NCBI GenBank assembly: GCA_964623815.1
Contig: CAZUVR010000013.1
Location: 20,537-84,536 of the forward strand
Origin: Chroococcopsis sp964623815
GTDB lineage: Bacteria; Cyanobacteriota; Cyanobacteriia; Cyanobacteriales; Microcystaceae
Direction: 5' to 3'
Length of the DNA stretch: 64,000 nucleotides
Position 1 is the stretch's first letter, and the number at the start of each line of letters is the position of its first letter. The notes under the pieces are model-generated. The model did not search any database, was not told the origin of the DNA, and saw only the letters and a program-made list of their open reading frames with translations. Below, piece by piece: positions 1 through 8,056 of the stretch. A program made the position numbers and the translations under genes.

Positions 1-249
1 GGCTTCGGCCCCCAGTTTACCTACCCTTTCGCAGAAGCGCAAATGCGTCTATTAGGTGAGTCTGTAGTTACGGTTAATCACAAACCAAATACACTAGCAA
101 TGTTTCAAGAAGGGGCGGCAATTTTAAAGCGGTTTTTAGAAGATAGTAACTATAGAAAATTATGCTTAAATAACGGTTTGGAAAGAGTCGGTAAACCCGG
201 TGGTTCTCAAGCGATCGCTCAGTTTATATTAAGAATTGTAAATAGTTAA
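1..249 (+). CDS. C-terminal part of an LpxB-like glycosyltransferase family protein (5' end outside window)
   Basis: The reading frame is open from base 1 and ends at TAA 247-249, giving about 82 residues of a protein that began upstream. It reads GFGPQFTYPFAEAQ near the window edge and ends with RVGKPGGSQAIAQFIL. The closing arginine-glycine-glycine segment followed by an amphipathic helix resembles the C-terminus of GT-B glycosyltransferases. I believe it matches the cyanobacterial 'lipid-A-disaccharide synthase-related' family, but this is from memory of the motif and too little of the protein is visible to prove it. There is no catalytic region in view, so activity cannot be inferred. Confidence 0.55.
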   Translation, partial: GFGPQFTYPFAEAQMRLLGESVVTVNHKPNTLAMFQEGAAILKRFLEDSNYRKLCLNNGLERVGKPGGSQAIAQFILRIVNS

Positions 250-336
250 GTTATCGCCGCCCTATCTTCCATGACTGGACTGATCCGTGTAGGATAAGGT
301 GATAAGAGAACACATAAGGAGAAAGGGCTTCTTAAG

Positions 337-2340
337 GTGACTCGACGGTTAAAAAACAAGCAAACAACAGCATCGATGAGCATCTCAACTTCTGTCTTAA
401 CAGAACTGTTGCAGTTCCTGCCCAATTGGCGATCGCAAATGTACTTCAAAGCTTCTCTGACGGCTCTATCCCACGCGATGGAAGATCAAGTGTTAGCGGA
501 GGATGACGAACCTTTAATAATCGCCAGTTTCCAGAAAGAACGTTTTTACCGCCAGGAGGCTCATCGCTATCAGAGAATCGCCCAGAAAACCGATCAGGTG
601 TATGTATTAGCCGCTCCGGAGACGGAATTTAGTAACCGTTCTCAAGAATATGAAACGGTAGCTTTCACCTCCGATGATGCCCTGACTCAAGAATGGCACC
701 TGATAGTCATCGGCAAAGACTATTCTAGCTGTTTGATCTGTCGGGAACGGACTAACCTCGATTCAGCTCAAGAAAGCATGACTATCATAGATAATAACCG
801 TCGCTTCGAGGGAATCTGGACTTCTAACCGCCCCGTCAGCCAACAGGCGGCGAAAATACTCTTAAATCGCATACTCCAATACCGCCCCGAATTAGAAGAG
901 AAGATCGCACGGGCTCACAAAAAGTATTTAGACGAGGATATTAGCCAATATCTCAAGAAAATCGGGGAAAACGATCCCGATCCCTTCGTCCAAAGATTAG
1001 TAACCTATTTACAGGCGAGCCAGTACAAACTATTAAAGGCGAATCGCTCCCTAGCCCTGAAAGAACAGAAAGAAAGGCTGATCAATTCCGTAACCGCCTC
1101 TATCCGCCGCTCCCTCGATCCCGATGCCATACTACAAATAGCGGTGCAGAAATTGGGCGAGGGTTTGGGGGTGTGTCGTTGTCTGGTTTATCGCTGTAAC
1201 GAGACGGATACCAACGCGGTTATCGATCACGAGTTCATCAATAAGGGAATCGAATCAATCAAGGGGCAGAATTGGCCGCTGAAGGATAACCCCCTATTTC
1301 AAGAAGTGGTGGAATTACGTGAATCCCTGGGAATTAATGACACCTCACACGATGCCAGAATACCCGGGGGCGACATGACTAAATTAGTCAAGACTTGTTC
1401 GATTTTTTCCTGGCTACTAGTGCCGATTCTGTACCAGAGTCGCCTATTGGGTATGGTGGAGTTACATCACTGTGGGCCCGAGCCTTCCGCTTGGAAAAGT
1501 GATGATGTGGCATTAGTAGACGCGGTAGCCACTCAGATAGGCGTGGCGTTAATTCAAGCGGAAGCATACGCCAACTTACAAGATCTTAACGAACAATTAG
1601 AGGCGCTCGATCGCACCCGCTCCAATCTAGTGGCGATTACCGGGCACGAATTACGCACCCCGCTTTCTACCATACAGGTATGTTTGGAGAGTCTGGCCAG
1701 CGAACCGGATATGTCGCCGGAGTTGCGTCAGGTGATGCTCAATACCGCCCTGCAAGACGCGGAGAGGATGCGTAAACTGGTGCAGGATTTCCTTACCCTA
1801 TCTCAATTAGAAAGCGGGCGGGTGAATTGGAACCCGGAACCCCTACTATTATGGGAGTGCGTCGATTTAGCCCTCAGCCATGTACGGAGCCGTAGCGCCG
1901 GAGGGGAGCTACCAAAAATCATCAGCCGGGTAAGGGAAGATTTACCACTAGTGATGGCTGACGGGGAATGGTTGGTCGAGGTTCTCTCGAAGTTACTCGA
2001 TAACGCCTGTAAGTTTACCGGAAGTGATGGTGAGGTGATAGTGGAAGTAAGTTCTAACAACGGCAAGGCCTTAAAGGTAACGGTAGCCGATACCGGGAGG
2101 GGGATCGAACCCAATCGCCTAGAGACGGTATTCGATCGATTCTATCAAGAAGAGGGGGCTTTGAGACGGAGCGCTGGGGGTACTGGTTTGGGTTTGGCCA
2201 TTTGTCGTCAGATTGTCGCCGGTTGGGGCGGGAAAATTTGGGCTGAGTCTTCGGGTAAAAATCACGGCAGTCGCTTTAACTTTACCATTCCCATCGTCCT
2301 CAACAATTCTCAATTCACTAGCGACAATCGCGGCGATTGA
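337..2340 (+). CDS. DICT-GAF hybrid sensor histidine kinase
   Basis: This is a soluble two-component sensor kinase with no transmembrane segment. Residues about 40-180 match the DICT sensory domain found in cyanobacterial kinases and diguanylate cyclases. Residues about 250-410 form a GAF domain. The HisKA dimerisation box is ITGHELRTPLS near residue 436, with the phospho-acceptor His. The ATPase follows: N box LLDNACKFTG near 553, G1 box VADTGRGI, F box FYQEE, and G2 box GGTGLGLAI near 613. No receiver domain is attached and no response regulator gene is adjacent, so the partner is unknown. The GTG at 337 has an aaggag about 14 bases upstream. An ATG at 376 (MSISTS...) is an equally good start and would give 654 residues. 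The signal sensed is not visible. Confidence 0.9.
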   Translation: MTRRLKNKQTTASMSISTSVLTELLQFLPNWRSQMYFKASLTALSHAMEDQVLAEDDEPLIIASFQKERFYRQEAHRYQRIAQKTDQVYVLAAPETEFSNRSQEYETVAFTSDDALTQEWHLIVIGKDYSSCLICRERTNLDSAQESMTIIDNNRRFEGIWTSNRPVSQQAAKILLNRILQYRPELEEKIARAHKKYLDEDISQYLKKIGENDPDPFVQRLVTYLQASQYKLLKANRSLALKEQKERLINSVTASIRRSLDPDAILQIAVQKLGEGLGVCRCLVYRCNETDTNAVIDHEFINKGIESIKGQNWPLKDNPLFQEVVELRESLGINDTSHDARIPGGDMTKLVKTCSIFSWLLVPILYQSRLLGMVELHHCGPEPSAWKSDDVALVDAVATQIGVALIQAEAYANLQDLNEQLEALDRTRSNLVAITGHELRTPLSTIQVCLESLASEPDMSPELRQVMLNTALQDAERMRKLVQDFLTLSQLESGRVNWNPEPLLLWECVDLALSHVRSRSAGGELPKIISRVREDLPLVMADGEWLVEVLSKLLDNACKFTGSDGEVIVEVSSNNGKALKVTVADTGRGIEPNRLETVFDRFYQEEGALRRSAGGTGLGLAICRQIVAGWGGKIWAESSGKNHGSRFNFTIPIVLNNSQFTSDNRGD

Positions 2341-2928
2341 AAAATACTTCCGTTAAAAATTGACCCTGGAGGGCGTGATATTTAAAGTTAAAATTTACAT
2401 CGTTATCTAGGAGTATCTGGACATCTTCATTACTGCACATAGCTTCCGCCACCGATTGTTCTATCTCTGTCGTTTGTTGGGGATTGAACTTTTGGACTCT
2501 CGGGTCGAGGAAAGTGTATTTATAGATCAAGGTCTTATTACGCCCTAAAGCGATCGAATCCCAGCGTATTGATTTCTCTATAGTCATCGGTAGTTCTTTC
2601 CCCAACTCATTCACGTAGTCTTGCAGATCTCGCTCCGTAATTCGTTGACCTCCCTGCTGGGGTGGAGGGGCATCCGTGGGGGTTTGTGGTGGTGCGGGTT
2701 GAGCTTTCAGGTTTGGCGTGGGGAGAGTCAGTAAGATTAACAGTAAACCCGGTAGAGCNNNNNNNNNNNNNNNNNNNNNNNNNNNNNNNNNNNNNNNNNN
2801 NNNNNNNNNNNNNNNNNNNNNNNNNNNNNNNNNNNNNNNNNNNNNNNNNNNNNNNNNNCTTTCAGGTTTGGCGTGGGGAGAGTCAGTAAGATTAACAGTA
2901 AACCCGGTAGAGCCTGTAGTAGTTTCAT
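2318..2928 (-). CDS. Small exported protein, interrupted by a spurious assembly gap
   Basis: The N-terminus (MKLLQALPGLLLILLTLP, ATG at 2926-2928) is a signal peptide that runs into the N block. The same coding sequence starts again on the far side of the gap, then continues AQPAPPQTPTDAPPPQQGG and a conserved-looking domain ending FFNRRDCR at 2318. The bases flanking the gap (2704-2758 and 2859-2913) are identical over 55 bp. Collapsing them gives one frame of about 150 residues: signal peptide, Pro/Gln-rich linker, and a domain of about 115 residues with two cysteines (AEAMCSNED and RRDCR). I do not recognise the family. It is probably periplasmic. Its 3' end overlaps the convergent kinase gene by 23 bp. 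Confidence 0.65.
2704..2913. other. 100-N assembly gap flanked by identical 55-bp copies
   Basis: Bases 2759-2858 are N. The 55 bases just before (2704-2758) and just after (2859-2913) are identical. An overlap of exactly 55 is what two contig ends share in a de Bruijn assembly with k=55. The true sequence is therefore probably continuous, with one copy and the Ns removed (about 155 bp of excess). Confidence 0.85.
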
Positions 2929-3024
2929 CGAAAAATTTTGTCTATATTATTAACACCATAACCGATATATTCGCGCATTCAGTCAATTATTCACCCTTTT
3001 TTAAGTTTTAACAGAAGATATTTA

Positions 3025-3360
3025 TTAAAACTTTACTTTTGTTCCCAACCACTCCGTAATTAATTGGGGGCAATTAGTTTTGAACCAGCGCAGGGCGATG
3101 ATTTTAAAAATTGGTTTTGTATAACGAGAAATATACTTTAATAGGCGATTTAACGGACGATTAGAAAACTTTTTATTAATGAGATTGATTGAACCCACAT
3201 CGTAAAGACAGTCAAGAATTTGTTTTACCGTTGTCTCTTCCCTTTCAAATAAACTCTCGAGAAGTAATTGAATCTCATTCATGCGCTTTTGCTGAAAGCG
3301 TTGTTCCTCTGAAAGAGCGGGAACGAGGGTAATTATTTTATCGTTGTTGGTAGTTAACAT
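3025..3360 (-). CDS. Conserved hypothetical protein, last gene of the LCP operon
   Basis: A 111-residue soluble basic protein with a helical N-terminal half (LSEEQRFQQKRMNEIQLLLESLF) and a C-terminal half rich in Lys, Tyr and Phe. I do not recognise a named family. Its start is well supported: an AGGAGG lies about 6 bases before the ATG and overlaps the stop codon of the pentapeptide-repeat gene, so translation is probably coupled. Position 8 bases behind that gene on the same strand suggests it is the third gene of an operon with the LCP protein. Confidence 0.65.
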   Translation of the reverse strand: MLTTNNDKIITLVPALSEEQRFQQKRMNEIQLLLESLFEREETTVKQILDCLYDVGSINLINKKFSNRPLNRLLKYISRYTKPIFKIIALRWFKTNCPQLITEWLGTKVKF

Positions 3361-3368
3361 TAAGCCTC

Positions 3369-3881
3369 CTAAGAATCACAGCCCAGACTATCTCTCGTCG
3401 CCACTCCGGTAACGGGATTGATCCCATCTGCTCTCTCACACATGAGAGTCACTTGATAAGCATCGATCACGGCATTGGTGAAATCCGCTCCCGTGATGGT
3501 TGCCTCATAAAAGCGTGTCCTACTGGCGACGGCATCGGTGAGGATAGCATTAGTTAAATCGGCGAAATCGAGAGTGACTCTGTCCAAAAGCGAACCCGTC
3601 AGATCCGCACCTTTTAGATTAGCTTTTAATAAGACTCCTTCGGTAAGGATTGAATAGGATAGATTGGAATCTTCCAAATTAATACCCCGCATATTGGCGG
3701 CGGCGAAAACACCACCTTTCAAGTCTTGATGGGAAAAATCCTGTCCTGCTAACTGACCGTAGGTATGATTGATGGTTTTCTCTTGCGCCAATGCGACGCT
3801 ACGGGCATCGAATAAAATCCAAAGGCAGGCCAGGAGCATTATCAAAACTGCACTCAGTAAACGTAAAGCTAGTTTTTTCAT
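3369..3881 (-). CDS. Exported pentapeptide-repeat protein
   Basis: A 170-residue protein. Residues 1-33 are a signal peptide (basic start, hydrophobic core, ALAQ cleavage region). Residues about 45-150 are pentapeptide repeats of the A(D/N)Lxx type, such as KGADL, DFADL, TNAIL and TGADF, which fold as a right-handed quadrilateral beta helix. Two cysteines lie near the C-terminus (LMCERADG and DSLGCDS). This layout resembles the lumenal or periplasmic pentapeptide proteins of cyanobacteria and chloroplasts, whose function is mostly unknown. It lies 21 bases behind the LCP gene and 8 bases before the next gene, in an apparent operon. Confidence 0.85.
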   Translation of the reverse strand: MKKLALRLLSAVLIMLLACLWILFDARSVALAQEKTINHTYGQLAGQDFSHQDLKGGVFAAANMRGINLEDSNLSYSILTEGVLLKANLKGADLTGSLLDRVTLDFADLTNAILTDAVASRTRFYEATITGADFTNAVIDAYQVTLMCERADGINPVTGVATRDSLGCDS

Positions 3882-3902
3882 GGGAGCGGGTGGGTGATAT
3901 AT

Positions 3903-5297
3903 CTATTTAGTCTGGAATTGTTGAGCATCCTCACCGAGGCGAATAGTTATATCAGAATTCAAGGAGCCGATCGATGAGGACTCTACTTTACCAATTCCTA
4001 TTCTATTTTTCAATGAATTTGCTCCTTCTATATCCCCTTTTTGAACGATTATTTCGGTTCCGATGAGTTTTTCCTCCGCGTCTCCCTGTACGTAAGCATT
4101 TTCATAGCCCTGGCGTTTTAAATAGCGGACGAAATTGTTCGCCAAGCCTCGATGATTGGTGCCATTCTGTACCGCTATACGTAAGAGTAAATGATTATTT
4201 TCCCTATTGGTGGCGGTATTTTCGTTGAATAGGTTGTTAACGACCTTGTTGATTTCTTCTACGTCTAAAACCCAGTAACTCCGCCCATCATACTCTCTCA
4301 AAGCGTTAAAGTGTCCGGGCAGTAATACCATCCTCACATCTTCCGATTTGGTGGAGAGTCCGAAGGTAGCGAGGGCGAACATTTCTTCTACTGTTAGATT
4401 GGTATCCGTATATTTCTGCATAATTTCCATACCTTGAGGTAGACGGGGGAGCAGAGTCGGATCGAGCAATTGTTTCTGTAGGGCTTTCATCAGTACCTGT
4501 TGTCTCTGCACCCTGCCTATATCACCAGTCATCTTATTACGATAGCGGGCGAATTGTTCAGCTTGCTCTCCGTTCAAGGTTTGTAATCCGGGCTGTAAAT
4601 CGATGAATAATTTCTGCGTCACGTCCCGATGATACATTCTCTCGGGAACGTTAATCTCTACTCCCCCGGCGAGGTCGATCAATTCCTTGAAGGCATCGGT
4701 GGTGACACGCACATAACGATCGATCGTCACCCCGTTTAAGGTTTCCCTGACTACATCCGACGCTAACATCGGCCCGCCCAATACGTTCGCGTCGTTGATT
4801 TTGGTGAAGCCCCTGCCTGGAATCCTCACCCTACTGTCTCTGGGTATGGAAAGTACGCGGATGGAATGGTCTGTTGGGTCGAAGCGCACCAGTAACATCG
4901 TATCGCTACGTCCATTAAATATTTTTTTGGTATCGTCTTTCGTATCTAAAACCCGATCGATCCCCATCACGAGAATATTAACCGGCCTCGATAGTTCGTA
5001 GAGCAAGGGGCTATTGGAAGACTGGAGGAAGGGTTTTGTGGTGTAGAAATCGCTTTTTTGCCAGACTGCGGTGGATTTTAAAGAGGAGTAGGGGCTGAGT
5101 AAAGCGTAACCGGCACCCAGGCAGGCGGAAACGAGGGCAACCAATCCCAGGGAGAATCCCCAGGCTATACCCTTGATAAGGGGTGATTTTCTCAATTTAA
5201 AACGACTTTTCTCGCTATTGCTACCGGGGGGATCATAAATATTCTCTAATTGTTCCGTATAACCCTCTCTGTCAAACTGTCCTGAAAAATTCGCCAT
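3903..5297 (-). CDS. LytR-CpsA-Psr (LCP) family protein with LytR_C domain
   Basis: LCP proteins transfer lipid-linked glycans to the cell wall on the outer face of the plasma membrane. The 464-residue protein has a cytoplasmic N-terminus, one membrane helix at about residues 42-66, an LCP core at about 105-255, and a C-terminal LytR_C domain at about 365-455. Core motifs include NILVMGID, GRSDTMLLVRFD, SIPRDSRVRIPG with the conserved arginines, and FARYRN followed by DIGRVQRQQ. The family's conserved Asp and Arg residues are present, so it should be active. It is the first gene of a minus-strand operon with two small genes. The exact acceptor in cyanobacteria is not established. Confidence 0.9.
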   Translation of the reverse strand: MANFSGQFDREGYTEQLENIYDPPGSNSEKSRFKLRKSPLIKGIAWGFSLGLVALVSACLGAGYALLSPYSSLKSTAVWQKSDFYTTKPFLQSSNSPLLYELSRPVNILVMGIDRVLDTKDDTKKIFNGRSDTMLLVRFDPTDHSIRVLSIPRDSRVRIPGRGFTKINDANVLGGPMLASDVVRETLNGVTIDRYVRVTTDAFKELIDLAGGVEINVPERMYHRDVTQKLFIDLQPGLQTLNGEQAEQFARYRNKMTGDIGRVQRQQVLMKALQKQLLDPTLLPRLPQGMEIMQKYTDTNLTVEEMFALATFGLSTKSEDVRMVLLPGHFNALREYDGRSYWVLDVEEINKVVNNLFNENTATNRENNHLLLRIAVQNGTNHRGLANNFVRYLKRQGYENAYVQGDAEEKLIGTEIIVQKGDIEGANSLKNRIGIGKVESSSIGSLNSDITIRLGEDAQQFQTK

Positions 5298-5519
5298 GCT
5301 CGATCCTCATCACCCGTTTTTTTCTGGTTAGCCCTTAACAATTAGAAATACTCTTATCCTTAGAAGTATCTTAATCTAAAAAGTTCCGATTCGTCTTTAG
5401 AGTTTTTGTACTAAAATAATACTAATATAGGTCTTTTACTGGTCAGTGACTACTTATCTATAAAAGGAGGTTACTATAAGCACATCTGTATATGTTGCTC
5501 AAATATAAAAGATAAATTC

Positions 5520-6356
5520 ATGAATCTCACAGATAAAGTCATACAGAAAACCCGAGAGGCGATAGATTGCGGTGCCCTACACTCTATCCCCACGAGCTAT
5601 GAATTTATCGAAGATGGTGGCATCAATTTTTTAGTTCGTATAGTGACTAACCTGGCCAGGAAAACGGAAGCAAAGAAAAAAGCGAATCCCGCAGTTAATC
5701 CCTTTCTTCCCTACGACGAAAATCTCTATGTGGATGAACTTTCCCCTACACATATCTGCTTGCTCAACAAATACAACGTCGTCGAACATCATCTGTTAAT
5801 CGTTACCCGTGACTTTCAGGATCAGGAGGATTGGCTTACCCTAGAAGATTTTTACGCTCTCGCGGTTTGTTTACGGCACATAGATGGGCTGGGTTTCTAT
5901 AACGGTGGGCGGGATTCGGGGGCGAGTCAACCCCATAAACATTTACAACTGGTTCCCCTCCCCCTCACGCAGGAGATGGAAGGCGTACCGATCGAAAAAG
6001 CGATCGATTCCCCCGTTATTAACTTACCCTATATTTATGCGGCCGAAAAATTGGAGATAAATCCGAATCTGACCGATACGGAAGTGGCTCAAATTTATCT
6101 AGAGTGCTACGATACACTATTACAACGGGTTGGCTTAGCCAAAGTCGGCAGCAAACAAACGGGCGCTTACAATCTACTGGCTACTAGAGGATGGATGATG
6201 CTCGTCCCCAGGAGTGGAGAAGATTATCGATCGATAGCGGTTAATTCCCTCGGATTCGCAGGTGCTTTATTAGTGCGCGATCATCAACAGCTTAATTTAT
6301 TAAAAGAGCTTACCCCGTTAGAAGTTTTAAAAAATACTGGCTTCGCCAAAAACTAA
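5520..6356 (+). CDS. ATP adenylyltransferase / Ap4A phosphorylase-like HIT-superfamily protein
   Basis: The family splits diadenosine tetraphosphate with phosphate to ATP and ADP. The HIT-like active-site motif is SQPHKHLQLVPL near residue 142 (HxHxQ form, as in Apa1/Apa2). The preceding GFYNGGRDSGAS stretch is the typical substrate loop. The C-terminal domain (PRSGEDYRSIAVNSLGFAGAL) matches the ATP adenylyltransferase C-terminal domain. Length (278 aa) is usual for bacterial members. The ATG at 5520 lacks a good ribosome site. A strong AAAGGAGG lies 50 bases upstream without a nearby ATG. The next gene starts 2 bases after the stop, so the two are probably translated together. Confidence 0.85.
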   Translation: MNLTDKVIQKTREAIDCGALHSIPTSYEFIEDGGINFLVRIVTNLARKTEAKKKANPAVNPFLPYDENLYVDELSPTHICLLNKYNVVEHHLLIVTRDFQDQEDWLTLEDFYALAVCLRHIDGLGFYNGGRDSGASQPHKHLQLVPLPLTQEMEGVPIEKAIDSPVINLPYIYAAEKLEINPNLTDTEVAQIYLECYDTLLQRVGLAKVGSKQTGAYNLLATRGWMMLVPRSGEDYRSIAVNSLGFAGALLVRDHQQLNLLKELTPLEVLKNTGFAKN

Positions 6357-6358
6357 CG

Positions 6359-7804
6359 ATGACTTTCATAGAGAAACTTAACCGCGCTATTACCCGTAAT
6401 CAATCCCTACTCGTTATCGCCCTCGATCCTAACCCGGAGATGATGCCGGGGGCAGAGACTTTTGACGGCCCCCCTGAAGAACTAATCGATAAACTGGAGT
6501 CGTGGTTAAGTGAGATTATCTCTAACAGCGCCGAGTTAGTTTGTGCTTATAAACCTACTCTTGGTTTTTACGAGGCTTTAGGGGGGCCGGGTTTAAATTT
6601 ACTGACTCGTATCCTCGACACAATACCCGCCGATATACCCGTAATCTTAGATGCCAAACACGGTGATTTGAATACCAGTAGCGTTTTCGCCCGCACTATA
6701 TTCGAGACGTGGAATGTGGACGCGGTGACTCTCAATCCTTATATCGGGCAGGATCATACGGCTCCGTTTTTAGTCTATCCCGATCGCGGTGTTTTTATCC
6801 TCTGCCACACTTCCAACCCCGGGGCGGTTAATATCCAGGGTTATCCCACTCCCGATAATCCCTTCTATCTGCAAGTGATTCGGGAGGCGCAAACCTGGGC
6901 GAGTCCGGAAAACCTTTTTTTAGAAGTGGGCACTACCTCCCCGGAAATTCTAGCTAAAATCCGCGCCGTTGCCCCGGAAAGATTAATTCTCCTCCGCAGT
7001 ATTTGGTCGGAGACTAATAATTTAGAGGCTTTATTATCGGCGGGTTTTAACGACCAAAAGGGTGGTTTACTCCTACCGGTGCCCCAAGATTGGCTTAAGG
7101 ATAAAGCACTAATTAATAAGCTACAAAAGTTACGGGAAGAAGTTAATAATATTCGTGCCCGACAGGTTAATCAAGATAGTGCCCCTTGGACTCCTAACGT
7201 CTGTTTACTTACTCAACACCCGCATCAGGATTTAATCTTACAACTGTTCGACATCGGCTGTTTAATGTTCGGGGAATACGTGCAGGCTTCCGGTGCTACT
7301 TTTTCCTACTATATCGACCTGCGCCGGATTATTTCCAATCCTCAACTGTTTCAGCAGGTACTCAAGGCTTATAGTGAGATACTAATCGATCTGAAATTCG
7401 ATCGCATCGCTGGTATCCCCTACGGCTCTCTCCCTACGGCTACTGGCCTATCTCTACTCCTACACCATCCGATGATTTTTCCTCGCAAAGAAGTGAAGGC
7501 TCATGGCACCCGCCGTGTCATCGAAGGTCATTTTCATCCCGGTGAGACTGTAGTGGTGGTGGATGATATTCTTATATCGGGTAAGAGTGCGATCGAGGGA
7601 GCGGAAAAACTGAAATCCGCAGGTTTAATAATTAATGATATTGTCGTTCTGATCGATCATGAAGAAGGGGTTAAGGATAAACTGAAACAACACGGTTATA
7701 ACGCCTATTCGGTTTTGACGCTCTCAGAGATTTCCGATACTCTCTTTGAATCGGGGCGCATTACGGAAGAACAATACAACTGTGTTCGTAAGCATTCGGC
7801 TTAG
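6359..7804 (+). CDS. pyrF: Bifunctional orotidine-5'-phosphate decarboxylase / orotate phosphoribosyltransferase
   Basis: The last two steps of UMP synthesis are fused in one 481-residue chain. The N-terminal half (1 to about 270) is a subfamily 2 OMP decarboxylase: catalytic LDAKHGDLNTSS near residue 97, then TLNPYIGQD and ILCHTSNPG. The C-terminal half (about 290-481) is a phosphoribosyltransferase with the PRPP-binding loop VVVVDDILISGKSA. The order decarboxylase-transferase is the reverse of animal UMP synthase and is known from cyanobacteria. The ATG lies 2 bases after the preceding stop codon. A separate pyrE is not seen in the window. Confidence 0.92.
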   Translation: MTFIEKLNRAITRNQSLLVIALDPNPEMMPGAETFDGPPEELIDKLESWLSEIISNSAELVCAYKPTLGFYEALGGPGLNLLTRILDTIPADIPVILDAKHGDLNTSSVFARTIFETWNVDAVTLNPYIGQDHTAPFLVYPDRGVFILCHTSNPGAVNIQGYPTPDNPFYLQVIREAQTWASPENLFLEVGTTSPEILAKIRAVAPERLILLRSIWSETNNLEALLSAGFNDQKGGLLLPVPQDWLKDKALINKLQKLREEVNNIRARQVNQDSAPWTPNVCLLTQHPHQDLILQLFDIGCLMFGEYVQASGATFSYYIDLRRIISNPQLFQQVLKAYSEILIDLKFDRIAGIPYGSLPTATGLSLLLHHPMIFPRKEVKAHGTRRVIEGHFHPGETVVVVDDILISGKSAIEGAEKLKSAGLIINDIVVLIDHEEGVKDKLKQHGYNAYSVLTLSEISDTLFESGRITEEQYNCVRKHSA

Positions 7805-7848
7805 ATGTTAGAATGTCTTTATCTTGACCAATTTCGTGCTTAAAATAT

Positions 7849-8013
7849 ATGTTTGGATTAGGTTGGCCTGAAGTCGCTATCATCGGTGTCGTTGTTTTAT
7901 TAATTTTCGGGCCTAAGAAAATCCCCGAAATCGGCGGCGCTTTGGGTAAAACTTTACGCGGTTTTAAAGAAGAGATTAAAAGCGATAATTCTCAAGCTGA
8001 AGAAGAAAACTAA
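7849..8013 (+). CDS. tatA: Sec-independent translocase subunit TatA/TatE
   Basis: A 54-residue protein beginning MFGLGWPEVAIIGVV. It has the single short hydrophobic helix, the FGPKKIPEIG hinge and the amphipathic helix ALGKTLRGFKEEI that define TatA. The acidic tail (SQAEEEN) is typical of cyanobacterial forms. TatA forms the pore for folded twin-arginine proteins in the thylakoid and plasma membranes. It is a single gene between pyrF and the nuclease. TatA is favoured over TatB by the short tail. Confidence 0.92.
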   Translation: MFGLGWPEVAIIGVVVLLIFGPKKIPEIGGALGKTLRGFKEEIKSDNSQAEEEN

Positions 8014-8056
8014 TTATCCCCATTCTTTCACTGTCTAAAATATTGATCGCAGAAGG

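Noticed and set aside
2662..3011. Plus-strand frames across the first N gap
   Set aside because: They are antisense to a signal-peptide gene and depend on reading through Ns.
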